From Amoebophrya sp. A120 (Eukaryota; Sar; Dinophyceae; Syndiniales; Amoebophryaceae), in assembly GCA_905178155.1 (NCBI GenBank), contig CAJINV010000002.1, forward strand, positions 9,804,931-9,868,930: a DNA stretch of 64,000 nucleotides, given 5' to 3'. The notes under the pieces were generated by a model that was not told where the DNA came from, did not search any database, and saw only the letters and a program-made list of their open reading frames with translations. The translations under genes were made by a program, and so were the position numbers. Positions within the stretch are counted from its first letter, which is position 1; each line of letters begins with the position of its first letter. This document shows, piece after piece, positions 23,156-34,295 of the stretch.

Positions 23156-24023
23156 GGCGAAGCGCGATCAAGTTGCAAAAGTAGAGCGTCTTCGACTTCT
23201 GCCTCCCACTTTATCTTTATGTGTGCTCTGAGGTCGAGTACCCACTGAAGAACAGATACGAAAATAATAATACGAAGCTTCTACTCTCTAAAAAATTTTC
23301 ACGTCTTTCGCAATGGCTCATGTGCAAAGTAGTTCCTATGAAGATACTACGTTTTTTTCATATTTCGCAACTTATTGATTTTCAATCACGGGATAGCGAC
23401 TCAAAAGAAGGAACGCCTGCTCCTACGCCCACAGGGTCGACAGTGACAGATTGCTGACAAGAATTCCTGAAAACGCAATCGAGTTGCCCTGGCCTGAAGT
23501 GTGGGAAGCAAGCGTATACATAGAGACCTGGTGTGCTTGTGAACTAACGTGATACAGTGATAGATCCAGATGAAGGAGCGCCGGGTATTTATTCTGATTT
23601 CGCAGCTCATTTTGCTGCGCCCGGGGGAAACCAAGTACAGGGACTACGGTCTTACGGTGATTCTAACAAAAGACGGCACACCGCATGTTCATAAACTGAA
23701 GCAAATAGAAATACACGCTCGACAGAAGACGAGGAACCAAGTCGAGAACTGCAAGTCGAGGAATGCAACTGCTTCTGGTTGCCAGGAAGGGGTACTGAGG
23801 GAGAAATGTGAGGGGTGGAAAAAAATGGAACACCGCGCATAGGATGGCCTCGCACTTTGCGTGGTCGTGGTGCGGTCGCTAGCTTACTCCGACATAATTC
23901 TCATAAAAAAAGTCGAAGTCATTCTCTTGACGAACCTTTAGTACGAGCACAGCTACAGCCATCCAAGAGCCGGTACTGTCTCGTCTTGTTGTTTCTACTA
24001 GCAAATCAAAATCAATAGCGATT
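23156..24023. other. Intergenic region, no supported gene
   Basis: About 870 bp. The ORF at 23570-23842 has no motif. Pyrimidine-rich sequence precedes the ATG at 24024. Confidence 0.5.
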
Positions 24024-25557
24024 ATGGCCACACCCACATCCTCGCCATTGTCTCTGATAGAAGGAGCTGCTCCATCCGCAGTCCGTGGAGATGAAGAGCA
24101 AGAGGGAGCTGCTCCATCCGCAGTCCGTGGAGATGAAGAGGGAGCCGGTGCTGGATTGTCCCCCGACACAGCCAAAAATCCTGCAGAGGATGCTTCCTCA
24201 AATGCCATCGCTGGTGGCAACCCCGTTATTTCGGCGGATCCGGCCCCCGTCCTTGACTTGGGCACTCAGGACGATAGTACCCTAACGCCGGCGGTGGAGC
24301 TCGCAGCCGCTGCAACGAGTACAACTACCATGGTGGAGGGGAGCAATTCAGTGCTTGGCGGAGAGCAAACCACCCCGCTGGGGAGTGAAGATGCCCCGAC
24401 CACCATGGTCCCCCCCACTTCTACGATGGCAGATATCGTCCGCCAGGAGCAGCAAAAAACCGCCCCCAGTGGTGTGATTGTCACCCAAGCTCCGGCTATG
24501 AGTGTTTCCTTCGACGCCTCGTCGCAACAGCAAAACCAGAACGCATTCCAAGATTATACCAGCAGCGGAGATCATGTACCGCCGACCGCAGAGCAGCCGC
24601 CTTTGTCGAGCCAAATTGGCGACATTCGCAAGGACATGGAAGCGTTGCATGCGAAGCTGCTGGAGCAAGTGTCGCTTGGCGGGGTCCGAGGAACTTTGCC
24701 CGAGGTCGTATCTTCACAGGGAGAAGCTGCGTCTACTCTTGCAGGAGGCACGTCGGCAGTGGGCAACTTCTATCCCCTTCCCACGACAAACGAAATGAAA
24801 ATGAACATTGTCCGGAGTACCACCACCGCCCCGGGGACGGCCGAAAACGACATCGCGACCCTGCTCCCAACGCCGAATAGTGCTGCATTCTCGACGACTG
24901 CTGTGTCCAGCAATTATCTGTTCGAAAATTACGACGGCACTGGCCGCACGCGGGATCCACCGCGTCCGCGTATCAAATGCAAAAATGTCTGGGTCTGGAA
25001 GAATGCAAGTTTGTCATGCTAGTAAGTTGGGCATGACTCGAGAATCTGTGTTGCATAGGCACGAAAAAGCCCTCTTACCTGTCATGCAAAAACGCAGTTT
25101 GCAATGCGGAATACGTAAGACTTGGCAGCCAAAAAATTTGTCATGCATAGCTGCGTACTGCAGTGCATCTATCATTCATTTTTAGCATTACAAGATTCCA
25201 GACCCAGAGATTTTTACACTTGATACCGCGCCACTCTTTTTACCTACTCCCGGACGAACGTCCACTTCCCGGCGGAAGTGGTGGATATGCATTGCAAAAT
25301 CACCGCGCTAGCAGTAATTCAAGCATCTTCACTATTTCCTCCACAATCAACAAGAATGGATTTTTTCGTGTTTGTCATGCAAATTGAAACAGGCGAAAGG
25401 AAACGTGCATATTGCACGCATGCATGGCTGCAATTAGTGCATGCGCGATACTTCTACGCAGAAGAGTGGACAGGGCAGCGTGCAAGCGGCCCAGGCCAAG
25501 GCGTACCGGGAACGGGAGATACGTGCGGCCGTGAAAACGCTGTTGCGTCTAAGATAA
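24024..25557 (+). CDS. Ala/Ser/Thr-rich unknown protein, 3 exons
   Basis: Exons 24024-24970, 25231-25285 and 25471-25557 (1089 nt, 362 aa). Near the N-terminus a 13-residue unit (EGAAPSAVRGDEE) occurs twice in tandem. The body is low-complexity Ala, Ser, Thr, Pro and Gln. A short amphipathic segment near residues 195-215 (QIGDIRKDMEALHAKLLEQV) is a likely coiled coil, and the last exon is a helix rich in Gln, Ala and Arg. There is no signal peptide, membrane span or enzyme motif. The first intron is a clear family A introner. The second is an intron of about 185 bp whose edges are chosen by frame. The start follows a pyrimidine-rich stretch and is the first ATG. Function unknown. Confidence 0.6.
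24060..24139 (+). repeat. Tandem duplication inside the coding sequence
   Basis: Two near-identical copies, about 39-42 bp each, of a unit starting GAGGGAGCTGCTCCATCCGC and encoding EGAAPSAVRGDEE; identity is almost complete, so the duplication is recent. Confidence 0.85.
24971..25225 (+). mobile_element. Introner family A (subtype A2)
   Basis: 255 bp. Ends TATCAAATGCAAAAATGTCT and ...GATTTTTACACTTGATA. Target duplication CCGCG at 24966-24970 and 25226-25230. The interior is the reverse complement of the 1907-2157 copy. In frame on removal. Confidence 0.9.
25286..25465. mobile_element. Putative degenerate introner
   Basis: Begins TATGCATTGCAAAATCACCG. A GTGGA flank is present at 25281-25285 and 25466-25470, but the expected right-terminal TA is missing. 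An alternative right end is GCGCGATA at 25450. Both choices keep the downstream exon in frame. Confidence 0.45.
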
Positions 25558-26813
25558 TCGAAATGCAAATGAGGGGTAATACACCAGACAAGATAATAAG
25601 TAAGTTTAAGTAAATACAAACGGAGTAAGTATTTCTCGATCCGTGCTCTTCTTCAACACTCGAAATCCAGAGAGCAGAATAGCGAGCTCGCGCGTTTTTT
25701 GCCTATGGAGGCATCGAGCAACGGCTAGCAGATGATTCATCTCAGCCAATGTCATTCAATGATACAAAAATTGTCCGAAAAAGTACCATTCAGAGTGGAT
25801 CCAGAGGACAACGAGCATGATCACGACGGACTAATCAATGTACACAGCATCTTTGTTCTCGCAAGCCGTGAAATACCAAAGGGAATACCGATCCAAAATG
25901 AATCATAAAATCTTGAACTTCTGATCCTTTTTTTTAAGTACAGGCCATAATTCTTTCTGCCCTCGGTTCGTTGCAGTTCAATGTGAAAATGAGGATCAAT
26001 AGTATTACATGAAGAAAAATGGAAAAACTGATCCAATTAGAGGCAAGTCGGTGGCACACATGTCACCACCCCAGTCCGATCCTTTTGAGTTTGAGTGCAT
26101 TAAATTTGGTTGATCGTATCGCGATGTGTATGAGTTCTTACACTATTCCTGCCGAATCATACTTTGTTTTTGCTTTATCCATTTCATCAACAGTAAATTT
26201 TCCGAAAAAAAGTCCTGTTTTGAACAAAAACTCGACGTTTTTTCGCTTTCCGAAGAGCTGAAAAAGCATCACTAAACTACAAGTAGAACAACACACACAT
26301 TCAACCTAGAGTAGACGCACAACATCGAGTATACTACTTCAAGTACATCAAAAGTAAAGTACCGAGTGTGGAGAAGTTCAAGTTTTGGAAGACGTAAGTA
26401 CTAAAGTATTAGAACCATTCAAGTTGAAGTTCAACAATTCGCATCCTAAGTACAACTTATACTACCCTTACCTACCTGCAGCAGTAGTAAATCCATTGCT
26501 GTTTATCTATTGAGCATTTGCCTTCCCACGTGACGAGGATTGATCAGCACTTGTGTGCTTCTCTCCGACCCGTCGTGGCTGTACGATTTAAGAATTGAGG
26601 AGACCTTTGTAAGGAAGTTTTGCAAGCACTCGGACAACTCGACACCCTACACACGTAATAGAGGAAAAAATCGAGAGGTGATTTGCCTAGTAACTGCAAC
26701 TACTTTTGCCCACACTTATATCATTGCGAACCCGAGGGCGCAACAGAATCAGAACCAGTAGTACCAACATCTTCAAGAGGAGTTCTTGCATAGTTTTGTT
26801 TTTTCTTGAGAAA
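25558..26813. other. AT-rich intergenic region
   Basis: About 1.25 kb without a supported gene. Repeated AAGTAC/AGTACT words around 26320-26500. Confidence 0.5.
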
Positions 26814-29800
26814 ATGATGTATCGCCGCACGTTTCGCGTTGCGACTTCTTGTGCCGCGCTGCTTGCGGTGACCACGAACCTGATCGACGCTCGCAAGGTT
26901 CGCTTCACGAAGCTCCGCCCTGTAAGAGGCCGCCGCGGCAGGGAGTCTCAAGGCCCCGGCGGGGACCTAGGTGCTTATCCGGGGGAGGTTGGTGCGGATG
27001 ATGGCAATCCTGATGCGGGTGGCTATCCTGGGGATGTTGACGCGGGTGCCTATGATCCGTCGACCCAACCGCCACGATCTCCGGACGGACGAGGCGTTGA
27101 CAACGTCGACGGGTACAACAGCGGCCCAAATCCCGACGACCCGAACGGCCCAGGTGATTTTCAGGACGATGACGGAGCTGTTGGAGGCGGGCAGCAGCCA
27201 GGACCACAACAAAAACGACGCAAGAAGATGGGCGGCGGCGACGGTCGGGTCCGTCCTGGCGACGGACAAGTGGCTCCAGCTCCGGATGGAGGATATGGTG
27301 GTGAAGATATGAACGGAGGCTACAGCGACGGTGATGCTGACAACTACAATCAAGGAGATGATGTTCCTCCGGGACAACAACAGCCAGGCGGGTTCGGGGA
27401 CCAGCAGAACAATGATGGTGACGATCCTGATATGATGCCGGACAACGGTTACGATCCGCGTTCCGGGGGTCGAGGCAAGAAGGAAAAGCACACCGGCCAG
27501 AAGATGAAACGCGCTTTACAGCAGAAGGATGGGCAAGATGGAGACCATCAGAAATCGGCCAAGAATCCTCGCAGAGGTGGCGGTCTCGGAGCCACTGCGC
27601 CGCCATTCGGCGATGAAGACGGAAACGATAATGCGACCCCGGACGCTGGCGCGGGTCGGGCTTTGACGTCCAGTAAGGGGCCGCTCGGGGGAGACGACTT
27701 TGGCAAGACGGGCGACGGCGCGTTGTACGGAGGTCCAGGAGACGACTTCGGACGCCGCGGCAGACGCGGCACGAACGACCACTGGAGAGATCCGCGGGCC
27801 AATGCTGTCGGGGAGAGCGCCAAGGAGCAGAGAGACGCTTTGGACGCGACCAAGGACCTGAACCAAAGTCAGAATCTGAAGGATGTGTACGACAAGATGA
27901 AAACGGACAAAATGTCCGCGTCGCCCATCCCGGTATTCTTTTCGGTGACCAACGCCAACCAACTGCCCCAGCTGGGCGACTGTCGCAACCTGATCAAGGG
28001 GAATGACGAAGAGCCCTTCCGTCCGGGCTTCACGCAGAAGGCCGTGGACCGGTGGTTCATGGAGTACAAGTACAACATCAAGCCACAAAATACAGTGCCG
28101 TCGCGAGGACCGATCCCCGGTCGGGGATATGGTGCCCAGCAGCAGGACGGCAATCTTGGGGACGACGACCAATCGAACTTCAGTGACGATCAATCGAACT
28201 TCAGTGACGACCAATCGAACTTTGGTGACGACCAGTCGGACCATGGCGATGGACCAGGAGGGCAGCAGGACGATATGCAAAATGACGACACCGGCGACGG
28301 GGACGATGGCAATATGGGTGGCGGCGAGGGCAACCGGGGCTTTCTCCAGCAGCGCGGCCCCGGTGGCGGTATGGGAAATAACAAGATGGGCGACTTGGGT
28401 AACATGAACATGTTCCCGGGCAGGCGTCGTCCAGCGATGCCGAGCCAGTACTTCCCCGGGTTCATGGAGGACAACTGGCGTAGAATGTACGACCTGCAGC
28501 GGCAAGCCTCATTGCAAACCCGCATGTCCCTGGCCGAGCAGATGAACGTGAGCGTGGTGCAGAGTGTGTCGGATGCGGCCCAGGCCATCTCCGGAAACCT
28601 GAGCGGGACCGTTGGGAGTAGTAGCGCCGCGAACTTTTCGGCCGGCGGGGCGCTGAGCACAAGCGACGAGGAGAAGAAGAGTAGCCTGAACGTGGTCTTC
28701 CAGTGGTATCAGTCCGTGAAGGCATCGCAATTCCGGCCAGATAACTGGGAGAAAGAGGATCTGATCGGGGGACGCACCAATTGCACGCACTACGTGAGTC
28801 AGGTGGTGTTCGGATCCATGGCCACGGGTCTCGCCACCATCACCATGTCCAGCACCACCAAATCTCAGAAGGCGAAGCTCGAGATGGCCGCCGGGATGTT
28901 GGGCGCGGGTTCCGGCCAGCAGCAGCACCACGCCGGACACGGGGACGGGTATGGCGAGGACGACGAGCAAGATGAGGATGAACCCTCCGACGAAGAGGGT
29001 AGTAGCCAGGGAGGTGAGCATGCGGGCGGTAGCAAGAGCGGGATGAAGGGCGAGGCTGGTATCACAGCACAGAATTCGAACACGAACACTAACCAGAACA
29101 TGCAGGTGAAGATGTTCACCCGCGGCGCCTCCAAGCTGTCGCACCCGATCCTCATGAGCAAGGCCGAGGAAGTGAACGCCGTGTTCCAGGACCTGCGGGA
29201 CACGATCGGCGAACTGGGCGTCAAGGGCGCGGTCCCCATCGCCTACGTGCTGTCACCGCTGTTCGCGACCATCGGGCCCAAGGCCGCGGACCAGACCGAC
29301 CTGAAGAACCGTGTGGAGCTCACCGCCTACACGGACGCGGACGCCAAGTTGTCCGCCGCCCTGAACGCCGCGGGGCTGGACGTGCAGGACTTCGTCACCT
29401 ACCTGAAGAACGACCTGCACAAGAAAGAGCAAAGCGGCGCCTACGCGGGGCACCCGGAGGCGGGCCAGCTGATCCAGCACATGATGGACGAGGCGGACCT
29501 GGTGCTGAACGAGATCAGCTCCCTGACCTCGGAACTGAAGTACGGCGGCAACGTGCAGGAGACGGAAGACCGGTACCGCAGCAAAAGGGAGCGGATTGCG
29601 CGCTGCAAGGCGGACCCGGCCACCTGGAGTCAGGTCATCACGATGCAGAACGCGCACGACCCCACGAACGAGGAGATCGAGGCCGAGGCGGAGGGGCGGC
29701 CGAACCCTCCGGTAAAGCAAAAGGTGGAGCGCACGGGCAAGCTGCTGCAAGACATAGTGACGGGCGCGAAGACCCAGGTGCTCAGCTGGCCGGCGCTGGC

Positions 29801-30401
29801 GGACAAGGTCAGCGAGGAGCTCCAGCAGCTGGTGAACGGGTCCTGCGGCGACAAGCTCTACAACACCTGCCCGCCCGCGGCGATGGGGCTCACGCAGATA
29901 AACCAGAAGGCGGTGTATGCGCTCGCGAAGTCCGCGACCGACGAGAACCCGCTGCTGAAGGCCCTGGAGGCGGAGACCGAGCAGGCGTCGACCATTCTGC
30001 ACACGTACAAGACCCTGACCGTGCCGGACCTGAAGCGGCTGGTGGCCGCGCTGTCCCACCAGGCGCAGCAGGACCTGAAGACCGTGGCAATCGCCTGCAA
30101 CAACGCGAAGGACGACGAGAAAAAGGCCGTCGAGGGCGACGACAACCCCCTCCGCAATTTCCCCGTCAAGGTGCAGGAATCCATGGTCAAGCTGCTGGCG
30201 GCCATCGAAGACACCGGGGTCGCGCACGGGGTGGACCCGGCGGACGAGCACCATGATGACGGCAAATCGAAACCTGAAGATCACGAACCAGAGCACCAGC
30301 CTGAATCAGCGCACGGCAAGGAACCGGAGCCAGAGCAAAAGCCTGAAGATCATGAACACCACGAAGATAAAGCTGCGACGCAGCAAAAGAAAGAGAAGTG
30401 A
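26814..30401 (+). CDS. Secreted SNTX/MACPF-like paralogue 1 (intronless)
   Basis: 1195 aa from the first ATG of an ATGATG pair. The N-terminus MMYRRTFRVATSCAALLAVT is a good signal peptide ending near IDA. Residues 30-360 are Gly/Asp/Gln-rich low complexity. From about 380 the sequence aligns with three downstream paralogues: a PQLGDCRNL start, a Gly/Ser strand region (ISGNLSGTVGSSS), the block NCTHYVSQVVFGSMATGLAT near 655, an acidic insert, KMFTRG, then VPIAYVLSPL near 805 and a long helical C-terminus. The order (THxV-x-YG block, Gly-rich middle, VP-x3-L-PL, helical domain) resembles stonustoxin-type MACPF/CDC proteins; that is inference from pattern, not a search. Two Cys in NGSCGDKLYNTCP recur in paralogues. 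No introners interrupt it. High GC3. An acidic His/Glu tail ends the protein. It is probably exported by the parasite. Confidence 0.7.
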   Translation: MMYRRTFRVATSCAALLAVTTNLIDARKVRFTKLRPVRGRRGRESQGPGGDLGAYPGEVGADDGNPDAGGYPGDVDAGAYDPSTQPPRSPDGRGVDNVDGYNSGPNPDDPNGPGDFQDDDGAVGGGQQPGPQQKRRKKMGGGDGRVRPGDGQVAPAPDGGYGGEDMNGGYSDGDADNYNQGDDVPPGQQQPGGFGDQQNNDGDDPDMMPDNGYDPRSGGRGKKEKHTGQKMKRALQQKDGQDGDHQKSAKNPRRGGGLGATAPPFGDEDGNDNATPDAGAGRALTSSKGPLGGDDFGKTGDGALYGGPGDDFGRRGRRGTNDHWRDPRANAVGESAKEQRDALDATKDLNQSQNLKDVYDKMKTDKMSASPIPVFFSVTNANQLPQLGDCRNLIKGNDEEPFRPGFTQKAVDRWFMEYKYNIKPQNTVPSRGPIPGRGYGAQQQDGNLGDDDQSNFSDDQSNFSDDQSNFGDDQSDHGDGPGGQQDDMQNDDTGDGDDGNMGGGEGNRGFLQQRGPGGGMGNNKMGDLGNMNMFPGRRRPAMPSQYFPGFMEDNWRRMYDLQRQASLQTRMSLAEQMNVSVVQSVSDAAQAISGNLSGTVGSSSAANFSAGGALSTSDEEKKSSLNVVFQWYQSVKASQFRPDNWEKEDLIGGRTNCTHYVSQVVFGSMATGLATITMSSTTKSQKAKLEMAAGMLGAGSGQQQHHAGHGDGYGEDDEQDEDEPSDEEGSSQGGEHAGGSKSGMKGEAGITAQNSNTNTNQNMQVKMFTRGASKLSHPILMSKAEEVNAVFQDLRDTIGELGVKGAVPIAYVLSPLFATIGPKAADQTDLKNRVELTAYTDADAKLSAALNAAGLDVQDFVTYLKNDLHKKEQSGAYAGHPEAGQLIQHMMDEADLVLNEISSLTSELKYGGNVQETEDRYRSKRERIARCKADPATWSQVITMQNAHDPTNEEIEAEAEGRPNPPVKQKVERTGKLLQDIVTGAKTQVLSWPALADKVSEELQQLVNGSCGDKLYNTCPPAAMGLTQINQKAVYALAKSATDENPLLKALEAETEQASTILHTYKTLTVPDLKRLVAALSHQAQQDLKTVAIACNNAKDDEKKAVEGDDNPLRNFPVKVQESMVKLLAAIEDTGVAHGVDPADEHHDDGKSKPEDHEPEHQPESAHGKEPEPEQKPEDHEHHEDKAATQQKKEK
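28163..28246 (+). repeat. 21-bp coding tandem repeat (DDQSNFS units)
   Basis: Four copies of a 21-bp unit (GACGACCAATCGAACTTCAG plus one base), the last divergent, encode DDQSNFS-DDQSNFS-DDQSNFG-DDQSD. Confidence 0.85.
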
Positions 30402-32096
30402 GTGGAACTGTGTGCGGGCGTGAGGTAGCGCCGTGATAGGTACTAGCGCGTGATCGGATCGGTCTCGGTGCCGTTCCAACGAGTGGTGACAAACCCGCTC
30501 TAGCTCTTCAAGATACTTGTCGTTCACGACTGGTTAGTGCAATATTAGTTAGTACAGCTCTGGCACCGCGATGCAGTGATCGCGCCACCGTCGCCGGTAC
30601 TCGTCAATCGCTCTCCGATCGCGCGCCGGCGGTGAGTGCAAGATGATTCGCTGCGGTTGCACAGTGCATCTTTTGTTTACAACGTTACAACTCGTGTGAG
30701 ATTTAAAGGACGGCTATTGGTGGTTATAGGATCAAGAGTAGTATACTTTACGGAATGCAGATTTTGCTGAGCACCACGGAACTGGATTTTTCGCTCGGTC
30801 TAGCTTTTGACTGTTCTGAGTAGTATAAGTACAACGAATTAGCACATATCCTGTATGATGTTCTACATCAGAAACAGCTCATGTTCGATCATGAAAGGAT
30901 TAAAGTGCGATCACTTCTTAGGACCAGTAATCTCATCCAGTGTCTGGCTTAAGTGGTGGCGGGCGTACTTTATCTAGATTTGTATGATGTGATGTTCTAC
31001 TTTGTGAAGTTTTGAAAATGGGAAAGCCGTGTATGATAATTTATGACGAAAAAAAAAACGAGCTACTTGACGCGTGGGTTTGGAAATCAAAATACAAGTC
31101 TTCCTCCGTATGTTGGTGGTCGCCAGCGACGCAGCCCTCCGCCAAGTCAAGATAGCTGAAAAGCAATACTTCAAAAAAAGTAAAACCTGATATTGAAAAA
31201 AGACACCGTGCTTTTCTTTCTCGTACGCTATGGCGACTTCGTCAAATCTTTTTCGGAGAGTGGTGGCCCAAACGGCTATCAAAAGACCAGCTGCAAGTTG
31301 TAGTTGTATCTTTCAGAAGTCGAAGTTTTTCAACTCCGCCTGCGTACTGAATTGCACTCGTGGACAGTGCGTGAAGCAAACACAAACTATACACCGTTGC
31401 AATATCAGCTGAAGCCTCAGGAGAAATCAACGAAGTAGGGATCCGTGATCCGAGTGAGTTGCGGATCTCAAACGGAGCCATTCGCCCCGCCTTTGTCCTC
31501 ATTGGTCTGTCATCGTGTTCTTGCTTTGCGACGCAACAGTTGCGCGAGTCCAGATCAGAACATTGCGCGCGTCGTGATTCCAGGGAGACGAGGACAGCAG
31601 TACTAGAGAGATTGCGCAGAGTGATTTCTGTATCTGTTGTGATCAAGTTATTTGATCTCCGGGTTTAAAGTTTGCAAAATCACCTTCTGCTCCACGGCCG
31701 GCCGTCGGGAAGCGAATTTGTCGCCGTGAGTACATACTATCTGGCCTCATGGAACACGAGTTGTGAGACGTACGAAATATTTCATCTGCGTCAAGGGAGG
31801 GCCGATTGCTACAACAGAGGCGAGGAGTGGGAGAGTCTTTAGAAATGCCGGGTGCAGTTGTTGAATTTGAGTGCATGTTTGGGTCCGCGCCTCTAGGTGG
31901 AAAACAATCGGATGTATCATCGCGGAATTTTAATTATTTGTCTCGCGTAATGTTGAAGCCGACGTAATATTTTATTTGTTCTATTGTGAGTGGCGCACGT
32001 TGCTGCATGATATCATCTCCCACTTGCTGAACCAAAACCATAGGAAAAACTTTGTTGGGATTCGTTTTTTCGAAAACCACACACGCTCTCTTGAAG
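30402..32096. other. Intergenic region, no supported gene
   Basis: 1.7 kb. The ORFs at 31230-31412 (+) and 31242-31646 (-) overlap each other and lack motifs. Confidence 0.5.
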
Positions 32097-32759
32097 ATGG
32101 CGAAGATGATGAAGATGTCCGCCATGAAAATGGCCAGCAAGATGAAGATGTCTTCCATGAAGAAGATGAAGATGTCCATGAAGATGGGCGGTATAGTACA
32201 TTTTTTTCCCGATGCGACACGTTTGAACTTTTTCAAGTAAGTAGTTGATCATTTGTGCCGCGATCAACGTCGCGGCTGGCGTAGGGACTGCGCGGACGTT
32301 AAAAACTCCATACACGGAGGAGAGTAAGGATGCAGAGCACATCTTAGACAGGAGTCCGCATTTAAAGTTAAAAATCTCATCCAAAAAATCAAAACCTATC
32401 ACAGGCATGAAGAAGCTGAACGCCTACTTCACCCTGATGTTGGCTGCCAAGAAGGCCAAGAAGCCGTCCTTCGTCTACAACGGCTCGACCTACGTCGGCA
32501 AGTATGCAAGCAAAAATTTGAGGCAACGAGCGAAAGCTGTCATGCGTGAAATGCTGCGTTTTTTCTGTGTGTAGGTCTGTGCGCGCTGCGTACCCGCTTG
32601 CTACTTGCGCGATGGTTCCCTGATATGCAACACTGATATTTGACATGACGTGGAAAAGCCGGCTTTTCTGCTTTTCGACAGATTTGCTCGCGCCTCCAAA
32701 CTTTGCGCCGCGATACCAAGCCGCACCCGCTGTTGGGCTTGATCTACAAGAAGAAGTAA
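32097..32759 (+). CDS. DVNP: Dinoflagellate/viral nucleoprotein (DVNP), 3 exons
   Basis: Exons 32097-32190, 32405-32502 and 32721-32759 (231 nt, 76 aa). The first exon is almost entirely Met, Lys, Ala and Ser (MAKMMKMSAMKMASKMKMSS). The second carries the DVNP core, MKKLNAYFTLMLAAKKAKKP followed by SFVYNGSTYVGK, and the third gives the ending LLGLIYKKK. DVNPs are small basic chromatin proteins that largely replace histones as bulk DNA-packaging proteins in dinoflagellates and are related to algal-virus proteins. The first intron is GT-AG (32191-32404). The second is an introner; only its exact removal gives the canonical tail, which independently supports the 5-bp splicing rule. The assignment rests on recalled family pattern and is strong for the core. 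Confidence 0.8.
32503..32715. mobile_element. Introner, TTTGAGGC-CGAGC family, inside DVNP
   Basis: 213 bp. Left TATGCAAGCAAAAATTTGAG, right inverse ending TTTGCGCCGCGATA. Flanks GCAAG (32498-32502) and CCAAG (32716-32720). Removal joins GGC AAG|CCG CAC in frame; a GT-AG reading (donor 32502) gives a different frame without the family tail. Confidence 0.8.
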
Positions 32760-34295
32760 ATTTACGACTTCTTTCTGGCGAAGAGCAAGTGACAGCAATA
32801 GGGACAGTTTCGCATGACAAAAATACGAGAAAAAATATGACGATATTCGAACAGAAGAAGATTTACAAAGAAGGTTGTAAAATTGTCAATAAAGGTTTCA
32901 AAAAACGACTATAACACAGACAACTTCGTTACGATCGATTTGGAGATTATTTTCTAGTATCAGAATCAGGAACACTTAGATGTGTTTTTCGAAGGCTATC
33001 GCGCATACTTATGGAAAAATGGTAGTACTGGAAACGATGTTGAGATTCCTCGTCTATTGCACGAAACTTCAGCGTTTTTTCGCAGTATTGTAAGTTTTCA
33101 AAAAAACTAACCTGACTGACACCTGATTCGCTTCTGGTATTAGCACGAAAATAGGTTTACGACGCTTGAATCGATCAGACGCTATGGTGCTTCGCTTGAA
33201 GACAGAGCTAGGCGAGGAGGATTGTGGTGTCCACTCCATTTCTTTCCGATTCAGACTAGTGGTTCAAGGCAGGCACGAAGTGTGACGACGTAAGGAAAGA
33301 AAATCAACTCGCGACTGCAGAGCGTACTTTTGCCGCTGTAACGTAAGCTGGCCTTGTCTTATCTTTCGTTCTCCTGTGTTGATGTGTCACGAGACAACGG
33401 AGGAGTCAGCTCAGAAAGAAATGTGAGGCACGAGGGACACTGCGTCGGTCATCAAAGTCTAGGCTTTTCATCGCTAAAATCGAAACCAATTTGCAAAACG
33501 CGTTGAACATGAAAATCTCCCGATCCAGGCGATCATGAGACCCAGAGGCCGAAATAGGGAACTCTGTCGAACAGAATACATTCATCCTCCTCCTGATGTC
33601 TGCAAAAATTAGTGCTCTCTACTTGTCGGTTTCGGGAAGCTTTCCGAGCATGATTGCGGCAATGGCTAGAGGATCTGAAAAAATAAAATGATATCTTCTT
33701 GTCGGTGAGCTTTCAACCCATGGATGAGAAAATCATCGATCTGTGACTGCATGGATGAAGATCGTTTCAGGCACAGCTTCTTAAATCGCTTGCCATTGTT
33801 CTGGTTCGTGGCTGTGGAATGGCTGTGGAAATCTAAGATCTTAGTCTTACTCATCGGTAAAACGTGCTTGGACAAATGTTCTTTTCTCGAGTCACTGTAT
33901 GGACTTAAAGATTCATCGTTTCCAGTTTTGACTGTGCTTAAGTTCAATATTGTAACGTGGTAGAACATATCGCGGAGTGCTTAGAATTTTTAGAATTCCT
34001 ATTTTTAGTTACACGTGCATTCACACACACGCCGTTTGAGTAGAAAAGCTTTCTAGCATCACAACACAACCGAAAAAGGATTTACAACTTGCGCACAACT
34101 GAATTTGTATGATTAGAACTTTCTCAACACGAAATTAAACAACGACCTGTGTGCGATTTAGAGCGAGGCGAACTCCAACTGAAGAAGGATCCACTCAGCA
34201 AGCTCGTAAAGGTGTAGTTGCACTTTTTGCATTATACGTGATACTATAACTAGATCACCTGGCTCTGTAAGTGTGAAGATTATTCGGGTTGTACA
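32760..34295. other. Intergenic region, no supported gene
   Basis: 1.5 kb, AT-rich with short ORFs on both strands only. Confidence 0.5.

Noticed and set aside
32191-32404. First DVNP intron as another introner
   Set aside because: It has normal GT-AG ends with matching phase and no inverted repeat or duplication.
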